Notes under the pieces: generated by a model
What the model was told of the DNA's origin: nothing
Database searches by the model: none
The model's input: only the letters and a program-made list of their open reading frames with translations
Assembly (NCBI GenBank): GCA_944472155.2
Contig: OX235271.1
Location: 42,582,633-42,646,632 of the forward strand
Source of the DNA: Trichobilharzia szidati
Lineage: Eukaryota; Platyhelminthes; Trematoda; Strigeidida; Schistosomatidae
Direction of reading: 5' to 3'
DNA: 64,000 nucleotides
Made by a program: the position numbers and the translations under genes
Part shown: positions 43,926-55,773 of the stretch, in pieces
How positions within the stretch are numbered: the first letter of the stretch is position 1
How the letters are laid out: every line of letters begins with the position of its first letter

Positions 43926-45109
43926 TGTTCACATCTAATAGTGCCCCACATGCGTGTTTGTTCACAATGTATACTGACTGTTCAAACGCTTAACGGGCCC
44001 AATGCTATTTAGGTTTACTACAGTCTTAAATAGTCATCGATATGCTGACTGGTCATTAAGAGCAAATCCTGCATAGCGATTTCACTCAAGGAAACTTGTG
44101 TACAGCCCAACGTCGATTGGAGCTAATATGAGCTCACTATCCCCTATTTCCTAAATACAAGACTACGGACGTAGCTGCTAGCTTTATCAGCAGGAAGTGC
44201 TTATCATATCACAAGTGAGCGGCATGTGTTTGGGTGGTGCACTACTTAGGTTTTAGTAGGCCATCGGAGTGCGAATAACGTATTTGGTCATTTAGCATTA
44301 TGGAAACTGGTTGTCAGACTCACACTGACTCTAAATCTCCACTTTGGTTAGCGTAGGAAATTTTCCTTATGCAGAAGCCGTAGTATAGTGTGAAAGCCCA
44401 GGCTGGATCGTCACATGGTCCGTGTTTGTTTTCGTCATTCATTGTGGAAATAGGTTGTTCAGAAGTCATTTGGTTCGCTCTGTGTCTCGTCAATGTACCA
44501 TTTGTTGACGTCTTAATGTGCTTGCCATGTACCTGGTATGTGCAGGTATAAGTTTCGTTCCTCGTGCACGAGCTGACTAGGTCCTTCCCTCGGGCTGCAA
44601 TATCTTCGCCCCTTATTTATTCTAGAAAACTAAGTCTCCGGATGACAGCCTATCGGATATCCGAGTGGTTGTAGTTGGTCTCCAAAACATGATCTGCTTT
44701 AGTTTGTCATAAACAGTTGACAAAATGAGCCACGGTTTAATGGATTGCGCAGTTCAATTCTTCAGTAGGAGCTCGTTATGTTTGTAATTGCCCATTGGTA
44801 TACATCTTGGTTTGATGTCACTGCATTGTTCACGTCCTCTCGCGCCTGAAACGCAGTCAGCTCATATAATATTATGCATGCAGGTGGCTGAGTAGAGATG
44901 TTAACTGTGTCGGATAACCAAGAGGTCACTAGATCAATCAGACCATTATAAACGTTACCAATCCTACTCTGTTGATCAATGTATCAGTGCGTAATGGAGC
45001 AGATAAACACCACCTTTAATTCCTTCACTGTGGCTATTTGTGGTAACTTGTTCCGTAACACCAATTGTTACTGTGAGTAGAAGCGTGTCAGTTGCACTAA
45101 TCAGTAAAC
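43926..45109. other. Non-coding interval in the right arm
   Basis: Mirror of 9248-10431. No recognised feature. Confidence 0.4.
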
Positions 45110-45290
45110 TTATTTTTTATTTTTGATTACAGCTTGATGCCACATCGTATTTTCAGTACAAGTATGGCATTTTCAGCATGGATATCGGTAGCCCAAATTT
45201 TGCAGGCCGACCATAGATATCGGATGTGCGTCGGTGGGGGATCGAACCCCGGACCATGTGGATGGTTGGCGAGAGTCCTAACCACCGATA
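45110..45290 (-). mobile_element. tRNA-derived SINE (right-arm copy)
   Basis: Mirror of 9067-9247, with the box-B/T-arm GGGGATCGAACCCC visible on the plus strand at about 45237-45250. Confidence 0.75.
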
Positions 45291-45403
45291 TTCTTTGGTT
45301 TCTACCTCCTAGTGTAGAATTCTGTCACACGACAGTCCGGAAATGTCAGTTTCGACGTAAACACTAATTCGGTGCCTAATATGTCAGTCGGATAGTGAGT
45401 AGT

Positions 45404-45418
45404 GTGGGTGCCTTATGG
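45404..45418. repeat. Target-site duplication of the right-arm RTE (3' side)
   Basis: GTGGGTGCCTTATGG is identical to 47695-47709 and is the reverse complement of the left-arm duplication. Confidence 0.9.
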
Positions 45419-47694
45419 CTGGCTGGATTCAACATAGAACTTGGCACCGAAGTGCAGCAGTTTGAGTTGCCACGTTCCAAAGAACACACAAAGGTAGACA
45501 AGAAAATGAGTGAAGGGAATCAGTAGAGTTTTGAGAGGTATAAGAGTGAAACAGAATGAGTAATGGTAGAAAGGAATATGAAAGTTAAACAGATTGAATA
45601 CATCTGCGTAAGCCATTGACAACGATTTTGAGCCATGTCACCTAGTGTCTCCAGCCATTGATTCTTAGAGTCTCGAGGGCCCCAACCCGGAAGTCTGCAT
45701 CTCCCTACCTGACTCAGTTTAACTGTCAAGGATTTCATGGATTGATGCCATGTTTTTGTTTGGCCACCACTTACTCTTTTCCAACCAACCTGCACCTATA
45801 TCAGCTAGTAATGCCCGTCGGGGGAGGCGATGGCTAGGCATGCGCAGCACGTGACCTAGCCATCTCAATCTATGTAATTTTATAGCCTCTTCGATTGATT
45901 TTCCCTCTTTGCCCAACACTCTACGCCTAACGTCAACATTACTTACCTTATTATACCACCTAACGCGAGAAAGAGATCGTAAACATCTGTGGTCAAAAAC
46001 AGACAATCTCTTCATGTCTTCCGCTCTCAATGGCCACGTCTCACCGCCATAGAGAAGGACGGAGCGAACTGCTGAGCAGTACACACGTACCTTGGTTGAT
46101 AGCCGGATGTCACGCCTACGCCAGAGACGGTGTAAGTTAGCGAAAGCAGCCCGAGCTTTTTGGATCCGTGCTGTGATTTCGTCACCAATCAATCCGTTGG
46201 TGCTGATACAACTTCCCAAATAGGTGAAGTGGTCAACATGTTCTATCACTTCACTCCCTATCACTAAGCTAGGAGTTGACGTAGTCCAGTCCTGTAGCAG
46301 CATCTTACATTTTACAGGGGCGAATCGCATGCCAAACATATGAAGATTGCTGCTCAAGGTGTTTAGAAGACTCTGCATTTTGTCAGCGTCCTCCCCTAAC
46401 AGAACTATGTCGTCTGCATATTCTAAGTCCATAAGACTATTCCCTGGTAACAAGTCGATTCCTAAGTCGTTAAGTTCAGTTAAGGATACTTCCATTAGCA
46501 TATCTATGATGAAGTTAAACAGAAAAGGGGAAAGTGGACATCCTTGACGGACACCACTGGTTGTTATCAATTCAGATGACAATTCCCCATAAGCCCTTAC
46601 ATGGCTACGTGAGTTTGAGTAGAGTGCCTTGATTAGTGCAATGTATTTTCTTGGCACTCCCTTCACAGTCAAACATTGCCATAGTACCTCTCGATCCACG
46701 GAGTCGAAGGCCGCCTTCAAGTCAAGAAATATGGCAATTGTTGGACGCCTAAAAGTGTGTCTATGTTCTAGGATCTGTCGGAGAGTGAAGATATGATCTA
46801 TGCACCCTCTACCTGGCCTAAAGCCCGCTTGATTTTCCCTCGTTTGTTCCTCCCGAGTTCGGCTTAGTCTGTGCATGATTACTGAGCCTAGGATTTTAGA
46901 GACTATGTTCGTCAGGCTGATTCCTCTATGATTATCACATGAGGACTTGTCTCCCTTCTTGAATATTGGTATAATAAGTGACTTACCTCAATCTGATGGA
47001 ACCGTCTCTGATTCCCAGACGTTACCTAGTACCTTAGTTAAACTATATACTAGTATGTCACCCCCATATTTAAACACCTCCGGAATAATTCCGTTGGGTC
47101 CTGCCGCTTTGCCTTGTTTCAGATTACAGATAGCTTTTGTGACCTCACTTACAGACGGCGGGCCAGTGTCTATGTACCATTCGAGTGTGTGCTGGATGGC
47201 GGGGAGGCTCAGTGTGGCTGTAGGCAAGTTAAATTGTTCTTTCCAGGGTTCAAGGCGTCTATCCTGAGAGCTAATTAAGGAGCCATTTTTCTCAGAAATA
47301 GTCTCACTTATGATTTGCCTTCTCCCACCCGTTTCCCTGATCAGTCTAAAGAGTTGCCTATCGCCGATGCTTTTTCCATCTCTTTCGCCTTTGTCAACCA
47401 CCACTGTTCACGGTCCTTGCGGAGACTTTTCGTAAGTTTCCTTTTGTGCAGCTTTCGCTCGTCATTGAATTCGGAGCTCGCCGGAATAAGTCTTGTAGCA
47501 TCTATCAGTTCGGATGAGGCAGTCGAAATCCAATGGTTTTTAATCACCTTTGGATTTACCTTATTCACAGCTGTATCTATGGCTGACTGAATATTCTTCC
47601 AGGCTTCTTCAGGGTGAGCGCAGCTATCAAACTCAGATATGTGTTTAGCTAGTTCTTCCTCAAATAGGGACTTAGTTTCCTGATCGAGCTGGGG
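45419..47694 (-). mobile_element. 5'-truncated RTE-like non-LTR retrotransposon (right-arm copy)
   Basis: Mirror of 6663-8938, with the same truncation and the same target-site duplications, so it was copied along with the arm rather than inserted separately. Confidence 0.9.
45595..47620 (-). pseudogene. RTE-like reverse transcriptase (right-arm copy)
   Basis: Same motifs and the same three lesions as 6735-8837 (frameshift, TGA at SDWGKS, C-terminal frameshift). Differences from the left copy are few: motif A reads LKAAFDSVD here but LKAALDSVD on the left, so this copy keeps the family Phe; SVLLYGG replaces SVFLYGG, and FNDERK replaces FNEERK. Motif C YADD is intact. It is inactive because it lacks the endonuclease and has broken frames. 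Confidence 0.88.
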
Positions 47695-47709
47695 GTGGGT
47701 GCCTTATGG
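47695..47709. repeat. Target-site duplication of the right-arm RTE (5' side)
   Basis: Exact copy of 45404-45418 flanking the truncated RTE. Confidence 0.9.
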
Positions 47710-48516
47710 TAGACGAAGATGCACGATCAAGCCTGCAACGTTCTCACTAGATTAAGTACAGTCCGGTTGCAGTAGTCAGGTAGCAAGAGCTTTGACTCCC
47801 ACATTAAACATTAAAAGTTGAAGAACCTGAATAAATACAGGGTTCTATGAATTGGAGAAACATCTCACTGATGAGTGACTAGTGAGCGCGAAGTGTAAAT
47901 CAAATCGGAATGCCCACGAACTATATCCTACTGTCTTGTCAACCAGAAGACTAGAATGACAAACATTAGGTAAATTACACAACAACTATGGAGACGGATG
48001 AGGTCGTGACCTAACAACTATCCCTAAACAATACTAGACAATTCAGGACGCGAAACCATTACTGTCGTTACCAGGAGAGGGGAACCTAAAAAACGGACGA
48101 CTTTAAATTGTTTGACATAGGCACTGTGGTATTATGTAATTCCATATTCATTTACTTATTGAAAATAACCACCTAAATTGGAAGTGCACTGTCTCGAAAC
48201 TTGGGTTTTTAGTGCTTATTATTCCTTCCCATTCGTCGAGAGGGTGGTGGCGTGGGACTTGCCAAATGTCCTGGACAAGTGATGAAATAAGTGCATTGGA
48301 GATTTCATTGTAGCAGTAGACAAGCTGAAACCCGAGGATGTAATCTCAACAATAGAAATAGCACTAAATGGGCTAGATAAAACAACTGCAGATGAAGTAC
48401 GAGCTGGCTGACAATAAACGACAAAAAAGAGTGAAATCTGTAATTTGTTGAAATCAGAAATAGAATGTCTAAAAACCATAAGAGTAACAAAGATATAGTA
48501 ACTACTAAGTCAGATA
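47710..48516. other. Non-coding interval in the right arm
   Basis: Mirror of 5841-6647. Nothing recognised beyond a short palindrome near 47864-47880. Confidence 0.4.
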
Positions 48517-50152
48517 GAAGTGATACAAATGGTATTAGACAAATCAGACTATTTGGAGAAGGTTAATACTCACATACAAACAGGATCGTATGAAGGAATT
48601 AAGAGATCAACAGACGTGAACAAGATTAAGAAATCCACAGCGAATCTTATATACCGAAAGAGGCCGTTTCCAGATGAGTCTAAATGGCTTAGTTTGATGC
48701 CCGAAACTAATTGTCCCGGCAGGATATATGGTAATGTTAGAGTTCATAAGTCAGGATGCTCCATTAGATCCATAGATAATTTCAGAAATTCCCCTACTTG
48801 TGAACTGTTCAAAATATTCCGCCATGGTATCAAATCCAGTTAAAGGCTGCTCAAAATCTAGACTGTCTACGTCTTATGAACTAAAACACATTAGACAGTC
48901 TAAAATTAGATAGCATCGACATCAATTTATATACGTGAATCCGGATAGATGTGGGCTATAGAAGTGGTCAGAAACGAACTCATTTCTGACCGAGAACCCG
49001 AATTTAGGAGCAGAGTGCTACAAGAAGACATCATGCCGGGATTGCAGCTATGCCTGACTTCCATAGTATTTAAATGATAAGGCAAAATATACAAACAAAC
49101 TCAGGGAGTTCCCAGGGGATAGCCTATATCCCTAACAGTGGCAGATATATTAATGGGTAAATGAAGACGCTCTGTGATTGAAACGTCCAGTCCTACTCAC
49201 AAAGAATAGTGGAGGTATGTAGACGACACATTCACAGTACTAAAGGCACAATATATGAATAGGTTTTCGAACACATCAACTCAAAAGTAGAGGCAATGCA
49301 ATTCACTTATAAACCGGAAAGTCATGAAGAGGATCTTCTAATGTTAGATTGTAGCATAAAAAGGAAAGAAGATGAGAATTTGAACACTAGTGTGTACAGA
49401 AAACCCACACATTCAAACCGATATTTGGGTTTCGGCCCATCCCACACTATGTCAGTAACAATAGGATTGGTGAAATGTTTAAGTAATAGGGCAAAAAACT
49501 AAATAGTAACAAGGAAAATCTAAGACAGGAAGTGAAGCATATAAGAGGAACCTTGAAATCTAATAATTAGCTTGACATATTAATCAGGAATTATGTAGGG
49601 AAATGAAATTAATGGTAATAAGGACGACATGCAAAACAATAATACACAGATAGATGATAACACAAACGACAGGTAATTTCAAACATCAGTAGTGCTTCCA
49701 TACAGGAAAGGAGCCTCTGAAACCTTAAGTAGAATTCTTAACAATGCAGGAATAAAAAGACGACTCAAACCACCCACAAACTTAATGAGAAATGAGCTTC
49801 ATCGGTTAAAGGGTCTTGTGGAGCCAATTAAACAAAACAACTTAGTTTATCTGGGACCCTGCAATTAATGTCAGGTTCAAGTAAAAGCACTGGGTCATTC
49901 AGATTAGCGGAGCACAAAAACCTAGCGAAATCGAGGTCAGTTGACCCTAATAAGATAAGAAATGTAGAAAATAGCTCACCTATAGCAGTATATACAGTTA
50001 CACACAACCATACAATAGGGTGGAACAAAGTGATAGTATTAAAATCTAATATAACAGGTTCGAGGGAGAGATTCATAACGGAAGCTTTATTTATCAAATC
50101 ATCTGAAAATATTTGCAACGAGAATGATTCAATACATTTCCTGAATATCTAG
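48517..50152 (+). pseudogene. Decayed Penelope-like element (right-arm copy)
   Basis: Mirror of 4205-5840. Fragments are at 48520-48843 (pre-motif-A region), 49296-49502 (YRKPTHSNRYL region) and 49868-50152 (C-terminal tail). The decay is the same in both arms. It is separate from, and older than, the Penelope insertion that follows. Confidence 0.7.
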
Positions 50153-50452
50153 AAGATTCTAATATCCCTATGAAGAATGGGGAGGAAAAAAGAACACTAG
50201 GAATGCGAGTTCCGAAACTGTGTAGTTATAATTGATGATATGATTATGAACGATATATTGTGGTCAAAAAGTCATCCAGCAAATAATCCTGTTACACTGT
50301 GTGATATATTCAATAAACAAATTAATGTGGAAAACAATTATAAAATGCTAGTTGATGTTTACATATGTACTTCTTTAACTACAATGAAGTGTTTGCAACA
50401 TTTTTTTTTACTGGAAACATCTCAAACTATTTCTTGTCTGTTTTGTTTTGAG

Positions 50453-50465
50453 ATGCAAGTATTTT
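50453..50465. repeat. Target-site duplication of the Penelope insertion (left copy)
   Basis: ATGCAAGTATTTT is repeated exactly at 55774-55786; the left arm has the single-copy site. Confidence 0.9.
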
Positions 50466-50756
50466 CAGATCGTGGAAAACACCCAAATGGACATTAGATA
50501 GAACAGAAAACGAAGTTCATCAAAGATATCTTTTCGAAGATTTCATTTTCAAAAGCTGCACAATTGCATTTAAATACATAATTTCACATGGAGACAATTC
50601 TTGTTTGATTCTACATAATTACGACGGCGAATAAAAGGTGATAACTATTTCCAACTAGATATGGTTTTTTACGAGAGGCTTAGAAACAAAATTACACAGG
50701 ATTAGAACGGATATCAAGTGTGTAAAAATGAGCATGGAAACAAAATTGAAATAATA

Positions 50757-51160
50757 ATTTTCAACTTGAGATGGGAATCAGGAGGTGTGAATATAGATTA
50801 CAAGAGGCTTAGAAACACAAAAATTGCACAGGATTAAGATATAATTGTTAATTTTTTTAAAACGAATTATAAATGTGAGCAGGAAAAGAATGGAAACAAA
50901 CTTAAAATAACTGTTTTCATAACTGGAAAAAATGGAGTGAATCGAATGAAGACTGAGGGAGTAAGAATCACACAAATAGCGAACGAAAAAGGATCAAAAG
51001 GAAAAAAGAGAACGAAAGAAGAAAAAAACGGAAGCTAAGGTGACATACCGAGCTAGGTCCATGGTAGTTGTGGAGGTTGGACTAATTTCTTTTGAACACA
51101 CAGCTCTGGCTTCTCGATGCTCATTGCGAGGGCTTCTGCAGTACAGAGAAGTGGGAAACA
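50757..51160 (-). repeat. Inverted repeat left of PLE1
   Basis: Reverse complement of about 53205-53608. It includes an identical 65-codon open frame on opposite strands (50778-50975 minus, 53391-53588 plus) and the C-terminal coding tail of PLE1. Confidence 0.85.
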
Positions 51161-53128
51161 AACTGCTTTCGGTAGGTTTCTGTTGACTTTGTAAATCACT
51201 TTGAAAGAATCAGTTCAGATGTTGTGGGCTGTGTTGGCCAGATGTTCAATAATGTCACTTGTGATTGTACCGGTGCCTCGTCTTTGCAGCCACGCTGGAT
51301 AATGTTCTCTAATACATTTTGAAAGGACGCGCATACAACGACCTATGTACCTAGCTCCGCACGAGCAGGTGAACTGGTAAATGAACATTGAATTGGTCAT
51401 ATGCGAGAGTTTGTCCTTCGTGTTGTTTCGAAGTATTGGACGGCTAGAGAATGTCACTCTTAGTGTTGTTGCAGGGAAGGTCGTCTTTAAAGAGCTGGAT
51501 ATTCTGCTCTTCAGGATGTCGGCTGCCAAATCTCCTCTGAAATTCAGATTCAGATGCAGCGTTTTCTTTGGCGCTGAATCGCATTCTTCTCTTTTTATTT
51601 TAGGTTTCATGTTCTTCTCGACGAAACGTGTCGGGTATCCATTTTGAGCCAGGATATTTTTGAGGAATAGGAGCTCCTCTTCCATGCAATCACTGCTGCA
51701 GATTTTTCTAATGCGATGAGTAAGTGCGATGATGAGAGCACGTTTTCGGCTCAAAGGTATCCAACTATAGAAATGCGTTAGTTGGCCGTTCCATGTCGGT
51801 TTTCTGTGGATGGTCCTCTTCAGGGTTCCATCATCTCTTCTTGTTAATTCCACATCCAGAAATGGAATCTTTGAATCGTTTTCTAATTCCATTGTGAATT
51901 TAATCGAAGGGTGGGAATTATTAAATTCTTGTAAGATGCACTTAAGGTCCGAGTTATCATGGCAGACTATAAAGGTATCGTTAACGTACCTTTTGTACAG
52001 TAGTAACTTGTTTATTGTTGATTTTAAAACTCCACTCTCCAAACTAGCCATAAAGCAGTTTGCTAAAAGCGGGCCAAGAGGAGATCCCATTGCAATTCTG
52101 TCTTTCTGTCTGTAGATGTCGCCGTTGAAGGTGAATTGTACATTCAGCGTGCATCTCAGCAACAATTCCTTCAGGTATGATATTGGTACTCCGACGTTTA
52201 TATTGGATTTCTCCATATAACTGCACAGAAAGCAAATTGTTTCTGTTAGTGGCACGTTGGTGAAGAGAGATTCGACATCTAGTGATAACATTCGTTTATC
52301 ATTTACATTCAAATCTTTTATGCATTCAATGAACTCAAAGGTATCACGAAGGGAGTATTTGCATAGGTGTTGTCTTACCGGCTCCAACACTTCGGACAAC
52401 CATTTTGCGATCGGATGGTATGGTGACCTTGACATGTCTAGAATCGGTCGAAGTGGCAAGCCAGGTTTGTGCACCTTTGGTAAGCCGTAGAGTCGGGGAA
52501 TGTCTGAACCTGTCGGTTTTAGGCGATCGAACAGGTCCTAAGGTAGTAGGCGGTCGTTCTTCATTCTTCTGAGAACATCTGTTAGTTGTTTTTCGATCAG
52601 TTCCGTCTTGTTTTTCTCGTTGTTGGGCTTGGCGAATTTCTTGTCATCTGATATAAGTGTTGTCAATTTGTTAATATATACATCTCTATCCATTAGGACC
52701 ACTCCTGATCCTTTGTCAGGACGTGTTATTATCAAATCTTTATTGTCTCTTAGTTCTTTGAGTTGTTGTCTATGTTCTTTTGTCAGGAGACGTCTGGCTT
52801 GAGTTTTTAAGCTGAGATACTGATTACAGCAGTCGAAGATTGTTGACTTAAAGTGTAGAAATTCTGCGTCGGAAACTGGAGTAATATCATGAGTTTGGCT
52901 TATGAGATTCTCGAATTGAATGTACGTATGAAGTCTGTTGCTGTTAAGATTAACGTCACAGAATTTTAGACCAAGAGATGGTGCTTCTAGTTGTACCGTT
53001 GATAACGGAACTGAAAAGTGATTGAAGACAAATTTATTAGGATCGCCGGGGAATTTATTCTGGACTTCCACGGGTTTCAGGCTTTTGTTCAAATCTGACT
53101 TAACATTTTCCGCTCTTCTATTCTGCAC
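51060..53128 (-). pseudogene. Penelope-like retroelement protein PLE1 (RT plus GIY-YIG), two nonsense codons
   Basis: One frame running from 53128 leftwards. The N-terminal region (52538-53128) has EVQNKFPGDPNKFVFNHFSV and the RPDKGSGVVLMDRDVYI block typical of Penelope-like RTs. A TAG at 52538-52540 (after DRLLP) interrupts it. The core follows: IPRLYGLPKVHKPGLPLRPI, LSLDVESLFTNVPL (motif A Asp), MGSPLGPLLANCFM, then YKRYVNDTFIVC, where the usual YVDD is YVND. IHRKPTWNGQL and a GIY-YIG endonuclease start (CSCGARYIGRCMRVLSKCIREHY) lie near the end. A TGA at about 51212-51214 precedes the last 50 residues (EALAMSIEKPELCVQKKLVQ). The element is inactive. Confidence 0.88.
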
Positions 53129-53204
53129 TAGGATAACGTATTCATTGAACGATTGTCTCTCACATGATCATAATTCACAAAGAGCGGAAGATCTCTGTGA
53201 TATG

Positions 53205-53608
53205 TTTCTTCCGACTTCTCTGTACTGCAGAAGCCCTCGCAATGAGCATCGAGAAGCCAGAGCTGTGTGTTCAAAAGAAATTAGTCCAACCTCCACAACT
53301 ACCATGGACCTAGCTCGGTATGTCACCTTAGCTTCCGTTTTTTTCTTCTTTCGTTCTCTTTTTTCCTTTTGATCCTTTTTCGTTCGCTATTTGTGTGATT
53401 CTTACTCCCTCAGTCTTCATTCGATTCACTCCATTTTTTCCAGTTATGAAAACAGTTATTTTAAGTTTGTTTCCATTCTTTTCCTGCTCACATTTATAAT
53501 TCGTTTTAAAAAAATTAACAATTATATCTTAATCCTGTGCAATTTTTGTGTTTCTAAGCCTCTTGTAATCTATATTCACACCTCCTGATTCCCATCTCAA
53601 GTTGAAAA
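53205..53608 (+). repeat. Inverted repeat right of PLE1
   Basis: Reverse complement of 50757-51160. It carries a second, reversed copy of the PLE1 C-terminal coding end (TGCAGAAGCCCTCGCAATGA). Confidence 0.85.
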
Positions 53609-53760
53609 TTATTATTTCAATTTTGTTTCCATGCTCATTTTCGATACACCTGTAATTCGTTGTATCCCTGTATAATTTCTATGGCTCTTGTAATCTATAT
53701 TCGCACCTCCGAACTCCCGTCTCAAGTTGAATATTATTATTTCAATTTTTAAAACAGTTG
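53590..53760 (-). repeat. Short tandem units of the Penelope 3' region
   Basis: Units of roughly 110 bp share blocks such as CTCAAGTTGAAAATTATTATTTCAATTTT preceded by CACCTCCTGATTCCC or CACCTCCGAACTCCC. The same units recur at 55480-55680. Confidence 0.7.
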
Positions 53761-54021
53761 GTTCCCTTTATGAATTTAGATAAAGCAATAAGATGACGTA
53801 ATTTGTCTGAATTGTGTAATGTATTTGCGCAGCACATTTCGAACAATCTGATCACACACGGACTTGTCATAGGAATATATATGAAATTAATAAAGAGGTA
53901 AGAGGTGAGAAAATAGACTTAGGTCAAGTTTAAAGGACATATTCCAGGTCAAAGTAACAATGAAGACCAATAAACCAAATAACAGAGGTAATAGTACATC
54001 TGCTATGGTGTCAAAACAAAT
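53761..54021. other. 3' non-coding part of PLE2
   Basis: Sequence immediately downstream of the PLE2 stop codon on the minus strand. No separate feature. Confidence 0.4.
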
Positions 54022-55467
54022 TTACCAAGGAAGGTTTAATGTGGTGAATTGTTTTTGAACACATAAAGGTGGCTTAGACTTTCTAATTGCTAGGGCCTCC
54101 ACAAACTTTAGGATACGCCCCAAACACTTTTTATAGAGAGGTTTAAAAGATCTGTTAACGTCAATTTTATGTCCTGTCTCTATAATATGTTTCGCAATAG
54201 ATGAGCTAGGTCTCCTGTTCTCGCCGTTAATAGGTTCTGAAGATTCCATTTGTTTCTGGAGGCATTTAGGAATATGCTCTGAAGCCCTTACTTGCAGAGA
54301 TCGATGAGTCCTCCCTACGTATGTGAGTCCACACGTACATTCAAACTGGTAAATACAGTGGGATGTGACGTCATTTTTCGCAAGTTCGAAGGACTTAGAT
54401 AGATATATTGGCTTTACATTCTCTATTATTATGATATTGGCTGCATAAAAAGTCTTTTTGACAGCAACGTTCAGTCTTTGTCTAGTTATCAAGCTGCTTT
54501 GATGTCCCATATAGGGTAGCTTGATGTACACGTCTTTCTTAGGGGTGAGCTGGAGAGTGGGTCTTGGTGTTCTGACTACTTTATATCTCCTGATGAACTT
54601 GTCTGGATAATTGTTATCAACCAGAGTTTGTGTCAATTTTCCTTCTTCCGCATCAAGTGTGTCTTCAGTGCATATTCGTTGGATTCTACTGAAGAGGCAC
54701 CTTACTAAGGCTCTTTTGTACCGAACAGGGCAAAAACTGTGGTAATTAAGATACTGGCATGTCCAGGTAGGTTTTCTATAAATAGATCTTTTTATTGACC
54801 CATCAAGCCGTCGACTAAGCAATATGTCTAGGAAAGATAAACAATTATCTTCCTCTTCTACAGATGTAAGTGATATGCTATTCTGGACTTCATTCATTCG
54901 ATTTAAAATTGAGGTGGCAGAACAAGACTTATCACTGATGATTACAATATCATCTACATACCTTCTATAAAGTGGCACATTTTCGATTAAATCCTCCGAT
55001 AAATTCTCAATGTACGACATATAAATATATGCTAAAATGGGCCCTAACGGACTTCCCATAGCAACACCATCAACTTGGCGGAAACAATCGCCTTCAAATG
55101 TAAACCTAACATTGTTAGTACATAGAAGTAATAAATCCCTTAAATAAGATATAGGGAACGGGATGAAAAAATTGTTTGTGGAAATATAATCACACAAAAT
55201 GTCAACTGTTTTGAGCAAAGGCACATTAGTGAATAACGAGTTTATATCAAAAGAGTACATATTCTTATTCATAATATTAATATTACTATTGTCAAGTAAA
55301 TCAACCAATTCAAATGTATCTTTTAACACATACTTACAGAATTGTGTTTTGACTGGATGCAATAATTCTACTAACCATTTAGCAAGTTTATGTGTTGGAG
55401 ATTTGCACATTGACAATATAGGACGTAGAGAATTATTGGGTTTATCTATTTTTGGCAAGCCATACAT
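54022..55467 (-). CDS. Penelope-like retroelement protein PLE2, 5'-truncated but otherwise uninterrupted
   Basis: A 481-residue frame without stops. It starts at MYGLPKIDKPNNSLRPILSM, so the N-terminal region before RT motif 1 (present in PLE1) is missing. The core has YSFDINSLFTNVPLLKTVDI (motif A Asp), VDGVAMGSPLGPILAYIYM, YRRYVDDIVIIS (YVDD intact), LSFLDILLSRRLDGSIKRSI and YRKPTWTCQYLNYHS. The GIY-YIG endonuclease begins CIYQFECTCGLTYVGRTHRSLQ, with conserved Tyr and Gly, and ends with SSIAKHIIETGHKI and EALAIRKSKPPLCVQKQF. The intact frame suggests a young element, but truncation should prevent autonomous activity. It belongs to a different subfamily from PLE1. Confidence 0.88.
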   Translation of the reverse strand: MYGLPKIDKPNNSLRPILSMCKSPTHKLAKWLVELLHPVKTQFCKYVLKDTFELVDLLDNSNINIMNKNMYSFDINSLFTNVPLLKTVDILCDYISTNNFFIPFPISYLRDLLLLCTNNVRFTFEGDCFRQVDGVAMGSPLGPILAYIYMSYIENLSEDLIENVPLYRRYVDDIVIISDKSCSATSILNRMNEVQNSISLTSVEEEDNCLSFLDILLSRRLDGSIKRSIYRKPTWTCQYLNYHSFCPVRYKRALVRCLFSRIQRICTEDTLDAEEGKLTQTLVDNNYPDKFIRRYKVVRTPRPTLQLTPKKDVYIKLPYMGHQSSLITRQRLNVAVKKTFYAANIIIIENVKPIYLSKSFELAKNDVTSHCIYQFECTCGLTYVGRTHRSLQVRASEHIPKCLQKQMESSEPINGENRRPSSSIAKHIIETGHKIDVNRSFKPLYKKCLGRILKFVEALAIRKSKPPLCVQKQFTTLNLPW

Positions 55468-55479
55468 ATGCCTTTTGTT

Positions 55480-55680
55480 TTCACGCTCATTTTCGATACA
55501 CCTGTAATTCGTTGTAACCCTGTATAATTTCTAAGGCTCTTGTAATCCAAATTCGCACCTCCTGATTCCCATCTCAAGTTGAAAATTATTATTTCAATTT
55601 TGTTTCCATGCTCATTTTTACACACTTGATATCCGTTCTAATCCTGTGTAATTTTGTTTCTAAGCCTCTCGTAAAAAACC
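55480..55680 (-). repeat. Tandem units of the Penelope 3' region (second array)
   Basis: Repeats the blocks seen at 53590-53760 next to the truncated 5' end of PLE2, including TCATTTTCGATACACCTGTA and TTGAAAATTATTATTTCAAT. A 3' region lying upstream of a 5'-truncated copy suggests a tandem or template-switch arrangement. Confidence 0.7.
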
Positions 55681-55773
55681 ATATCTAGTTGGAAATAATT
55701 ATCACCTTTTATTCGCCGTCGTAATTATGTAGAATCAAACAAGAATTGTCTCCATGTGAAATTATATATTTAA

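Larger units (their letters stand above)
50466..55773 (-). mobile_element. Composite Penelope-like insertion specific to the right arm
   Basis: A 5.3 kb insertion with 13-bp target-site duplications. It contains two different minus-strand Penelope-like coding regions (PLE1, 51060-53128; PLE2, 54022-55467). The outer ends are inverted relative to each other: 50567-50770 (TTTCACATGGAGACAATTCT, TTTTTTACGAGAGGCTTAG) matches the reverse complement of 55560-55770. Inner inverted repeats flank PLE1. Inverted or tandem terminal repeats are known for Penelope-like elements and often arise from concatenated or template-jumping reverse transcription. Confidence 0.85.

Noticed and set aside
47857..47892. 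Possible hammerhead ribozyme core (CTGATGAG followed by GCGCGAAG)
   Set aside because: The CTGATGA segment is there but the following GAA lacks the usual next A, stem II would be only about three pairs and no cleavage-side stem fits. It is better explained as the short palindrome TCACTGATGAGTGA.
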